32,878 bases of DNA from Pelargonium nanum (lineage: Eukaryota; Streptophyta; Magnoliopsida; Geraniales; Geraniaceae), in contig JAYMTF010000610.1 of assembly GCA_036897485.1 (NCBI GenBank), positions 1 through 32,878 on the forward strand, written 5' to 3'. Below are positions 23,494-32,878 of the stretch, one piece after another. Each line of letters starts with the position of its first letter. Position 1 is the first letter of the stretch. The notes beneath the pieces were generated by a model. The model saw only the letters and a program-made list of their open reading frames with translations, did no database searches and was not told the DNA's origin. Both the position numbers and the translations under genes were made by a program.

Positions 23494-26400
23494 TCAGCAA
23501 GGAAAGAGCAAGAATGAAGATTCAACATTAATCTTCCTATTCACAAATTTAATCTTGCTCAATTTGTTGTGACACCATAATAGTTGGTCACTTGTGATTC
23601 TTGACATGTTAAGAACCCTAGAAACCAACTTCATGTCCACTTGGGAGAAGAAGTAGAGCACTTGCTCTGAAATGTCCTCTTGGTGTTGCTTTTGGAACCT
23701 CCTCAATATGCAATTTCCACTCCTCAATAGGTCCTTAAGCTTCTTCTCCTTCTGCATGCATATTCAAGAAAAAACATATTAAACCCTAGTTTAAGTACTT
23801 GTGCGTATGTTATCGATAACTGCGTTTGGCATACATATGCTTAAATGAGAATCAAGAATTAGAATATGAATAATGCATAAGATTTGACAATATCGGGTTT
23901 TTATAATAATGTCAACAGACTGGACTGAAATTTGCTCACAAAGTCATGTTGAAGTTGTATTTTCATAGTATGAGCTCATTTGAAGGGCCTTTTGGTCATA
24001 TTATATTTTTTAATGTTTTATTTTATGATAATAAACTATAGTTTGGGCTACGAGTACAAATAGTTGTAATGCAACTTCTATTAGGTTTATCTTATTTTCC
24101 TATTTCAAAATTTCATAAATTAAACTAGAGTTGCTAGTTGCTACGTCTTGTTTCTCAAGATTGTTGTTCCATATGACCAAAAATTACTAATATCCATACA
24201 CGATACATAAAAATCTCATTCTTGAATAACTTTTTTAATTCAAACGCTACTTTAGTATAATTTATACGATCAAAATGCCAAGAAAGCTAACCTTTTGAAG
24301 ATCTGTTCTAAGCTCCATCAAGAGCTTCTTATCTGCAGGATCTTGAACTTCGACTTGATTTTCCTTACGAACGATCTGCATCCCATTGTTAGCGTCTTTA
24401 TCAGCTCGAAGAAATCGCCAAAAGATTCTGATACATTCTTCCATGATCTCCACAAGCATGTCACTTGTGATCACATAATCTCCTTTCCCACTCTTTGCTC
24501 TCCTCTTATCCTTTAAGTTGTCCTCTGCAACAACACAAACAATCTTCCTATTAGTTTGTGTTTCTTCTCAACAAGCATCAATTTTATTAGAGATACCAAT
24601 TCGTGTCTGAAATAAGTGTGTTTGGACTCACTAATTTTGTAATCGTGTCATGTTTGTGTTGAAATACCTATCATGTTTGATAATCATGTTGTGGTCATGT
24701 TGGGCCTAAAAAACACACACGATTAATTATTCGTATTATGACATACCCAACACGCATAATAAGGGGTTATGGTACATTAGCCCCCCAAACTATAACTTAT
24801 ATTTTTTTATAAAATATTGTAAATTAATTAGTTAATATAGTTGTGTTAAATAGGTTAAATTTGTGATATATAACCGTTTGGGCTGTGTCGTCTAGTGTGT
24901 TGGGGTGTATTGTGTGAAACATGTTGATCTTATCGTGCGAAACTCGTTGAGGTGTGTCGTGTAAAACGTACGGTTTGGATGTGTCGTGTGAAATGTATTA
25001 TACTGTGTCGTGACATGTCAACTCAACCCATATAATTAAACGATTTGTATTCGTGTTACGCATTCATAATTATGTCATGTCCGTTTTCACTATTTCAGCA
25101 TGATTACTAAATCATTCGTGTTCGTGTTGGTTCACGTAGCATAATTTTCGGCGCACGACACAAACACAACTTGTACACACGAATTGACAACTCTAAATTT
25201 TCTTAGAGTTAGAATCTCTCACCTCTTACGACGGGAACTTGAAGAAGATTACGCAAAACGCAACGATTCTTGACATAGTTTTGAACCCTAGGACCTTCGA
25301 ACAACTCGTTTTCGATGAATCTTTGCATCAAAACTTGGAACTGCTGAAACTCACCAGCAACTTCATTGTACCTATGAAATCCATGAACATCAGATTCCCA
25401 TAGCTCCAAGGTCTTCTCATATTGCCAATGAAGAAACTCCCAAGAAAGGCACAACTGCCCAACATAGACCGTTTCCAAATCACTATGCAACTCTCTCATG
25501 AACTTTATCATAGGGTCGGATTCGGATTTCTTACGCTTACATAACCGGAAGCTCTCGGATAAAAGAGATCCGATGACCGGAATAGAGGATCTTGATATCG
25601 AAATTGTCTTGAGAGGGTCCTTCGACTGTAAAAAACCTATAAAAATGGTCATCAAATCATACATATTAGTAGGGTCATTTGTACGAGATAATTGCAACAT
25701 TTTATAGACTAAGGTTAAAAATGTTCATACTCTCATTTTCATAATATTAAGTTCATAACTAGGGTTTTTTTATTGTATTTAACAAACGATGAGAATAAAA
25801 AAAACATAGCTAGTTTAAGGGTTAAATAAATGTAAACAATCTTGGTTAGAGACTAAATCTAGAAAAGTTGATGGTTCATGGTGTACCAAACTATTTAGCA
25901 TTAAGCCATTTACATTAAAAGCTGCCCAAGTAGGACATGTAATTGACCATGCTACACCATTTCATAGCCAAAGAAAAATGTATTGATTGCATGGAAATCA
26001 ACATTTTTAATGAACATAGCTATCATTGCAATATTCTTCAATTATAAACCAATAAATTCACAAAAATATACAATATAAATCAATGCCACATTAATGTAGA
26101 AGCTGAGAAGAATTGAAAGTTGTAGGTGAAGTCCATGAATATATAAAATGTAGAGTGTTTGAAAACCCTAGTTTTGCATCTCTAATAGCTACCAATAAAA
26201 CTTAGATGTTAAGCTTTTAAAATCACTATCATACCACACACACAATATATGACACTCCTGAAAATATTGCAAACAGAAAATATGAGAGTGATGTTTCCAC
26301 TGGTTCTACATGATGTGTGTTTGCATATTTACGCAAAAGTAAAAAACTTCGACAGAAGCTGTGAAAATTTTAGACGCCTTCAAAACTCATTAAAAGACTG

Positions 26401-28207
26401 ACGAAATTTTTAAGGTCTAACTCGGTGTTTCTAAGCTATTTCATAGGTGATCGAACAATGATTTCATAGATATTTTTATGTAACATGAGTCTTTAATAGT
26501 TGATGCAATACTATATATTCTCACTCTCATACTTGTGTAATAATCACTCAAGGGCTTGGGATTTGAATTGCTTCATGCAATCATGCTACTACAAAACCCA
26601 ACCAACTAGATACACATTGGGTCCAAACTGTCCCTTGTCCCCAACTTTCTAAGAAACTACCAATGTTAGGTTGTGTCCATCATTTCAAATGATTAATAAC
26701 TCACAATTTTAAAAGAAAAAGAGACTTATTAGTTTATATCAGATAATGCATATATTTTTCGCATAGCTAACGTGATTTTCGTATTTTTTTGATAATTTAA
26801 TCAAACAAACGACCAGAATGCTTCACATGAGAGAATATATATGTTCAGTTTACAAACAAAAAATTGTTACCCAAAGAAAAAAGATATATCTATGTAAAAT
26901 ATGATGTATTTTTTATGTAATGAATCATGATCGAAAGATTGGGCGGTTACTAATACGCTGCCTTAAGTATGTGAGGAAATACGTGTTGTTTTAAGAGTTG
27001 TCTATCTAAAAACTTGCGAAGCGGAAGCAGAAACTAAAATTTGAAACATGCAATGACATGAAACAAAATCAAAAGGTTAGGGTTTGGTGATGAACTGACC
27101 TATTGCATACATTTTCTGGTAGTTCAAGATGTCGAATTTCCTCATCCTCTCTCTGTAGCTCTTGTAGAATTTGTGGAGCTCTCCCATGGTGTCATGGCGC
27201 TGGAACTTCTCTTCAATCTTCCATGGCTTCAAATCCTCCATAATCTTCGGCGATTCGGATTCTTCGAGGATTGTGGGCAAGCCTGTGGCTCTCACCTTCT
27301 TGAGCTCCATCTTGAGCTGCTCTATCAAATCTTGATGCTCCCACAAGGACTCAAAACTTGTGGATTCCTCACAATCTTGAACAACTTTGTTATCATCAAA
27401 AACATCATATTTGGATTCATTGTTGTCATTGTGAAAATCATTCTCGGACAACATGTCCTTGTCTTGATCATCTTCTAAAGACTCATGTAATAAATCTACA
27501 TCTTGACTATCAGCTTCTGTGTTCTCAAAATCTCCTTCTGACAAAAACCCGTCATTGCTCGAATCGATTAGGTGTCCGAAACCCGAAAAATCCATGATCT
27601 TGTGCACTTCAACTGCTTCTGGTTCTTTAGGGTTCTCAGGAGTTTCTTCAAGAACAGCTTCTGAGCTCTGTTTCTTGAAGTCATTATCAGTATGCAATTC
27701 TTGGACAGTGAAGCTCACAGCTTCTGGTTTCTCCAAGAACACACCAAAGGTTTTACCAGACAAGAACTCATATTTATTGGAGCTGCTTGAGCTTGAACAT
27801 GTTTCTGTGCTAATTACAGAATCACCCTTGCCTCCATTGCTTCCAATGAACTCTTCATATCTCATAAACTGAAATTTTGAAAAAAAAATTGGCTCTTCCT
27901 CTTTTTCTTCTTCAGAAACAGAAACAGAGTCAGGTTTTGCTTCCTCTGTTTCAGGTTGTTCCTCAACTAAACTCTTTTCTTGGGGAAGAAGAGTCAAGCT
28001 ATTGGTTTCTCTGACTTGGACTCTGTAAACAACATTAACAACACCAAATTAATCAAACCAAACCAAAGGCCAAACAAACAAACAAAAACCCAGAAAAGGA
28101 AACACAAGAAAAGGTCAAAACCTGAAGAACATTCTGTTGATGAAACCAAACAAAGCAACCAACAGGGCACAGACAGAGACCCAGAAAGAGCCACCAAACA
28201 GAACCAT
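23494..28207 (-). CDS. DUF1666 family protein of unknown function
   Basis: Exons in transcript order are 28207-28122, 28022-27100, 25636-25223, 24524-24292 and 23751-23494. They give 637 aa, with all junctions in frame. The N-terminus is a single hydrophobic segment (about residues 5-24, VSVCALLVALFGFINR), suggesting membrane anchoring. A long acidic, Ser/Glu/Asp-rich low-complexity region follows to about residue 255, then a short coiled coil near 261-275 (LIEQLKMELKKV). The conserved C-terminal half carries the DUF1666 hallmarks KFYKSYRERMRKFDILNYQK, VYVGQLCLSWEFLHWQYEK and EECIRIFWRFLRADKD. No biochemical function is known to me. The start at 28207 places the hydrophobic segment at the N-terminus. 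An upstream in-frame ATG (28291) would add 28 residues and is less likely. Intron 3 is almost entirely a MITE. Confidence 0.9.
24588..25195. mobile_element. hAT-like MITE filling DUF1666 intron 3
   Basis: The 608-bp element starts TAGAGATACCAATTCGTGT and ends ACACGAATTGACAACTCTA, a 19-bp inverted repeat with few mismatches. The flanking 8-bp sequences AATTTTAT (24580-24587) and AATTTTCT (25196-25203) match at 7 of 8 positions. The interior is full of GTCGTGT/CATGTT-type repeats and has no transposase frame. Confidence 0.8.
25637..27099 (-). other. Intron 2 of the DUF1666 gene
   Basis: This 1.46-kb intron has a GT donor after ATAG (27100) and an AG acceptor before GTTTTTTACAG. Apart from AT-rich sequence I see no gene, repeat array or transposon end in it. 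Confidence 0.7.
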
Positions 28208-30347
28208 CTCTTGAAAAACAAACCGATTAACACAACCAAAACACAGCAAATTGAACTGGGTTTCGATCAAAAACCTCTTTTGCGCAGCCATCAACACAGC
28301 CCATCAATCTCTTTTATTCAGCGAAAAACAGAGCACAAAACAGAGGAGGTCTTGAAAACCATCATAACCCACATTGAAAACACTGGAGCTCACAGAATCG
28401 ACTGGTCACCAGTAATTCAGAGCCAAATTCAAAGAATTACCAAGAAAAAAGCACTCGATTAGAGGTTGAAATCTGACCTAATTGTGGAGATTGCAGAGAG
28501 AAAATATTGAGGAAGATGGAGAGAAAAGAACGTGGCAGCTACTGGGATTGAGCTGATCTGTTGTTGCTTAGATTTCTGAGGACCGTTATTGGGATCAGAT
28601 TGTGAATTGTGAATTGTTTTTTTATTTTATCAGTTGAGAGGTCTTGTTCTGTTTCTGTTTGGTCTTGTGAATTGAACATGTGTTTAGTTTAAGGAAGAGA
28701 AACTAAGGGCAAAATCGTCATAAATTTCAAAGATAATCTCTTAATTTATAAGAATTTTTTAGAGAGAGAAAGGTCGGTTTTGATATTATTAGGTGTGAAA
28801 ATATTCAATTTGGGGATGTTTGGGCAATGGGAAAATTTGTACCAGAACAGTGTTGGGTCTATTAAGGCACTTGTAAGTCGCTTGACAAAACAGAGTGCTC
28901 AGGTTTTGAACAGGGGCAAAATAGGAAAATAACAGAGAAGAGAAATAGAAAAAAGAAAGTTTCAAGCATATTGATAATAAGGTCATTTTGTGCTTGTGGG
29001 TCGTGTTTACATCGGGTCAAATGAGTCGATTTAAATTCGACTCATATGCTAAATGGGTTGCACTATACCATTTGTTTATGATCAAGTTGATACAATATAA
29101 CATACTTACATAATTGGGTTCAAAATAATATAATTTGAACTTGCACACGTTAAATAAACTAGTTGATATTTACTCGACACCACCCGATATATTTGATTGT
29201 TTAATCTATGTGATTAATTTTTTTTACACAATATGTTAAAAAAATTACATCTTTATCATTAAATGTGTAAGTTAATAACCGGGTTACACGACCCGTTTAT
29301 GACATGTTTGATTAAACGAGTTTAACACAGATACAATTTAATTATTAAATGTGTTGAGTTAGTCGACACAAACCTAATTAACCTGAAATCAAATCTACTA
29401 TTTGTTTCGTGTTACAGACCATATCCCAAATTATTAGTTTATTGATTATGTTACTAATTTTCTTGTTTACTCCAATAGCATCGAAAAGGACCGCAAAAAT
29501 GATATCTATCTATCAAAATTTAAAGCGACTGCAGTTTCAGAGACTCATAATTTATATTAAACTATGATTGTTATGAATAATTATATTAATAATGCATGAA
29601 AACACGAATAAATTAAATCTGTCTTCTCAATTCTCTTGTCTCATATTATTCCTATTTCCAATTATTTGTTTTTACTTGCACCAATCCGAACTATTTTTGG
29701 TCAAGTGATTTAAAATACACAGGTTTTTAACATGGGCAAAATAGGAAAGTAGCATAGAAAGAAAGAAAAGAGAAAGTTTCAAGCGTATTAATTAGGTTCC
29801 TAATTAATTTTGCAAAATTTGTCAAATATTTGGATATTGATTGAAATCCTTTACAAGGTTGATATTAATATAGGTGTTAAAATAAATATAATAATCTGTC
29901 AATTCAAATCGTAGTCACGTCGTTAAAAGAAAGTCAAAGTTTAAACGGTTCACTCCACGATCTAGTTCACCTCAACCCACATGACCAATGGATGAATTAT
30001 GATACAATAAAAACTTTGAGATACAATTTTATATGAGGATACTATGATAGATTGAAAAGTAAATTAATAAAATAGGTGTTTCGAAAGAATATTGAGAGTT
30101 TATACTTAACGTTAAATCAAATGACACTAGAAATAACCGAAACGCTACTTTAAGTGACAATATGACCCTAATGTCACTTGAAGTGAAGTTAGACCCTTAA
30201 AATATTTAAAAAAATTATCTTTATTCAACCCAAAATGACCCTAAATTCACCTAAAATCCATAAAATACTCTAAATTCACTCAAACCCTCCAAAATATTAT
30301 AATTCAAAATTGTATATGGATTGACCAAAACTGTAGGATCATTACAT
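28208..30347. other. Intergenic region upstream of DUF1666
   Basis: The first ~400 bp should hold the DUF1666 leader and promoter. An antisense 160-codon open frame there is an artefact of A-rich sequence. From about 28980 to 29400 the GGGTCAAATGAG/ACACGACCCG-type phrases look like a decayed hAT-like MITE without clear ends. No other gene is supported. Confidence 0.5.
28901..29790. repeat. Pair of ~72-bp direct repeats around ~750 bp
   Basis: The segment at 28901-28973 (AGGTTTTGAACAGGGGCAAA onward to TTTCAAGCATATT) recurs at 29721-29790 (AGGTTTTTAACATGGGCAAA to TTTCAAGCGTATT) with few changes and short indels. The sequence between includes the hAT-like remnant. The pair may come from a local duplication or from insertion into an older duplication. 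Confidence 0.6.
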
Positions 30348-30655
30348 CACTATAAGAAATTATGTTGGAGAGGATTTTCGCATGTGTGTTTGTTTCATGT
30401 GTGACACATTACAAACTACAATTGACTTGGTTACAAATTCTTATTGGTACACGTTTTGATATAAAAATATAGTAGTTACAAACACCGCTGGTGTCGTTAC
30501 AAAAATTTATCGGCGCGCGTTTTTTTAATAAACCACTTACAAACTGTATTGATGTAGTTACAAGTTATTATTGGTGCGCATTTTTAGATTTAATATATGT
30601 CAGATACAAGTTTTAATTGGTCTGGTTACAAGTTATTATTGGCGAGCGTTGTACA
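30348..30655 (+). mobile_element. CACTA (En/Spm) transposon terminus
   Basis: CACTATAAGAAATTATG at 30348 matches the CACTA-type terminal repeat (CACTACAAGAAA). Behind it are four direct subterminal units starting near 30409, 30476, 30537 and 30604 (spacing 67, 61 and 67 bp). Each contains TTACAA motifs and an ATTGGCGCGCG-like GC-rich phrase. Such subterminal repeats are the transposase-binding regions of CACTA elements. The opposite end (..TTATAGTG) was not found, so this is a truncated or decayed copy. Confidence 0.65.
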
Positions 30656-31652
30656 TGTATCACACATGCTCTAATGACACGTGAAACACGTTTCCTATTA
30701 AGTTATCAACAAATGACAAAATCGAGTTGCTTATCTGGAACAAATGTTTTAGCTTATGTTTCAGTATTTTTTGTTGTAAAAATTAAGAATTATATTTACA
30801 ATTGTTTATATTTTTTCCTCTATGCCCATTGTACCCTTGTTATAACAAACTTATACTAATTATATAATGACAAAATATATTTGTATAGAACAACAAATAC
30901 AATAGAATAATCAACACACTATAGCACAAAAGTTAGGTTTGGATTTGACAAAATCATGGGATTCATATTGTACGGCTATAGAAAAATGTTAGTCATTTTG
31001 TGCAATTTGACTAAGCAAGCCACCTGAAGTTTGTTTATAGACAAGTGTGTGTAACAAGAAACCACAGCTATTTATTTAATTAATTAGTTCTAATAAAATA
31101 TTAATTACAAGAATGTTCATATATTATAAATCACATCTAAAACAAGTACAAGATTTTGAATTATATATTTTTTCCATACCACAACTACTTATGAATCTTT
31201 GAACAAGATTTAGTAATAAATTATATAACATGGACTGCACACTTAAATTGATTTGAATTTCAACCTTTCTTAATTTTTCACTAAAAATGAGAAAATAAAT
31301 CTTACTGTATAAGTTATGTCTTTTTTTAAAGAAACCAACTGGAATTCATTATTCAACTATTAATAAAGAAACGATACGACTCGACGAATTCAAATTAAGA
31401 CTCATTTAACTCATTTCCATACCACAACCTCAGACATATATCAACATCAATCAAAATGAAGCAAACACAGAAAATCTTGTCTTTGAATCTTGAAAGTCTA
31501 TCAAACAGAAACCACAACCCCAAACATTTCTACTACACACCCATTGTGAATGTTTGGTTATATAGTACTACAACGAGCTAACATTTTTTAAACTACGAGA
31601 GGTCCAAATTGTACAACTCTCAGAAACAAAAGCATTACCAGCCTTGGAGCAT
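30656..31652. other. AT-rich intergenic DNA and 3' UTR of the right-edge gene
   Basis: The right part (about 31440-31652) is less AT-rich and probably the 3' UTR of the minus-strand gene ending at 31653. The remainder shows no supported gene. An 80-codon open frame at 30617-30859 overlaps the CACTA remnant and is not credible as a gene. Confidence 0.5.
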
Positions 31653-31888
31653 TCAGTACTTCAAAGGTGATTGCTGGGTTGGCAGCAAACCAAAGCGCTT
31701 CTTCAGCAGAACTCTTTGCCTTGAGTATTTGTCATCAGGGGAGAAGCGAGCTGCAGTTATAGAAGGAATGCAATTGAGAAAAATATCAACAGAAATAGTA
31801 GGGAAACGCAAGGTACAAAGCCGAGCAACTCTCTCCTCTATTTACCTGGATGCGCAGATTGAGTGGCAAGTCCCACTGGAGACTCTTT
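31653..31888 (-). CDS. Last two exons of an unidentified protein (partial gene)
   Basis: Two exons, 31888-31846 and 31750-31653, are bounded by consensus splice sites (TTTGTGCAG before, CCAG|GTAAAT between, ACTGCAG before the last). They join in frame to give [14 protein letters not shown], then [18 protein letters not shown] and [14 protein letters not shown], then a stop. The tail is basic, free of low complexity, and reads like a conserved C-terminus. I do not recognise the family. The upstream exons must lie beyond 32878, or in 31.9-32.9 kb in exons I could not detect. A 100-codon open frame on the opposite strand is a shadow of these exons. Confidence 0.6.
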
Positions 31889-32878
31889 CTGCACAAACAA
31901 ATGGGATGTAACTTATAAGCGGATAAAACTACAACAAGTCATTTCCAAAACAATGTTGGAGTTGGCAATGTAAATGGATAAAGTTCCAAGAAAATAAAGA
32001 GAAACAGTAACTGATACCAAAGATAAGTGAGAGTCTGCACTGAACTGTGAATATTATTCAGAGGATTAATCGAGTTACTAATGGCTAGCGGCGCTAGCCC
32101 TTCAGAACACTAGTGTGTAAAGTGTGAAACATATAATCCTGAATTCCAAATGCTAACTACTATACAAAATGAGTGATAATATTATCATGTTGCCCCCATG
32201 CATTTGCATAAATTGTGAGGAAATAAAGCAATCAATGTTGTTAAGAGCTGAATCATGTCTCCAGCAGAAATCACCATCAAAGTAAGACTTCAAATACTAT
32301 TCCTCCCCTCTATAAGTAGCATAATGCTTCGTTTGGATTCTTGGATTTCTTTTCAAATCCTGGATTTGAGCCAAATTCAATGTTTATATGCACAAAGAAT
32401 TTGAATTTGGATTTCACTCAAATCCATTATGATTCGAAACATGACTACACACAATTTCAAATAACAACTCTACACTTCACATATTAAATTCTATGGTTTC
32501 CCAAACATTGTATTTGTATTTGAAATACTAAATTTCAAATCAAATCAAAGAATTCAAACGCAACCTTATCATCTTCGAATTTGCATACACAAACCTCCCT
32601 ACTCCAAATCCAGCTTCCAATTAAGTTTTGTGAGCATTATCCATCCCGTCATTAATTGTTTAGGTGTCCTTGAAGTACTCTAGAAACATTAACCTAAAAC
32701 TTGAACTATCTTTACACATTTTACTGCGCCTACTGAAGATGGTAGTCGTCACATCAATCGGTTTGTCATTTCAAATGAAAAACCACTCAGCCAGCTTATT
32801 AGACAAAGACTTAAATGCACCGCAATGTGTTTATTTTACTCCCCAATCAATAACATCAAATTTTGCATACAACAAACA
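31889..32878 (-). other. Probable intron of the right-edge gene
   Basis: No exon was found between 31889 and the window edge. The stretch contains a Tourist-like MITE (32325-32565) and a small perfect hairpin (32083-32099). If the partial gene is real, this is at least 990 bp of intron. Confidence 0.4.
32325..32565. mobile_element. Tourist-like (PIF/Harbinger) MITE
   Basis: The left end TGCTTCGTTTGGATTCTTGG and the right end CAAAGAATTCAAACGCAACC are imperfect inverted repeats. The right terminus, read inward on the minus strand, begins GGTTGCGTTTGA, the same as the larger element at 697. Flanking trinucleotides are TAA (left) and TTA (right), in keeping with TWA targets. The element is 241 bp and non-coding. 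Confidence 0.65.

Noticed and set aside
27980..28462. 160-codon plus-strand open frame
   Set aside because: It is antisense to exon 1, intron 1 and the leader of DUF1666. Its Lys/Gln/Thr-rich composition comes from A-rich sequence.
31609..31911. 100-codon plus-strand open frame at the right end
   Set aside because: It is opposite to two minus-strand exons that have proper splice sites and a protein-like joined sequence; this frame has neither.

Overview
The window is nuclear DNA of a flowering plant, most likely a eudicot. Its genes have many short exons with GT..AG introns, the intergenic DNA is AT-rich, and plant transposon types (Helitron, Harbinger, hAT, Stowaway, CACTA, SINE) sit between and inside genes. 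I cannot name the species. No bacterial, phage, CRISPR or rRNA feature was seen. The gene models below were built by hand from conserved protein sequence and splice sites whose reading frames join exactly.

Layout, left to right. Positions 1-60 are a Helitron 3' end. About 0.24-3.86 kb is a tandem array of ~127-bp monomers grouped in higher-order units and interrupted by a 1,080-bp Harbinger-like element. At 4.14-10.11 kb (+) lies a complete 13-exon gene for the thylakoid-lumen serine protease DEG8, whose introns hold five recognisable short transposons. From 10.1 to 17.6 kb is a gene-poor stretch with a GC-richer, LTR-like block (12.4-13.9 kb) and two minisatellites. At 17.60-19.57 kb (+) is a three-exon NAC transcription factor of the FEZ/NAC094 type. 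Facing it, at 20.32-22.23 kb (-), is a four-exon gene for cytosolic ribosomal protein eL34. At 23.49-28.21 kb (-) is a five-exon DUF1666 gene. From 28.2 to 31.6 kb is intergenic DNA with a CACTA terminus. At 31.65-31.89 kb (-) are the last two exons of a gene that continues beyond the right edge and that I could not identify.

The genes do not form a pathway. DEG8 works in photosystem II repair, the NAC protein is a developmental regulator, eL34 is a housekeeping ribosomal protein, and DUF1666 is uncharacterised. Their neighbourhood looks ancestral. From memory, Arabidopsis keeps NAC094 beside DEG8 on chromosome 5, FEZ beside an RPL34 gene on chromosome 1, and a DUF1666 gene beside another RPL34 gene. 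The window would then show the block in one piece.

I found no convincing new molecular system. The most unusual structures are the higher-order array with its dated insertion, an LTR-like promoter whose TATA box lies in a perfect inverted repeat, and the unidentified right-edge gene.
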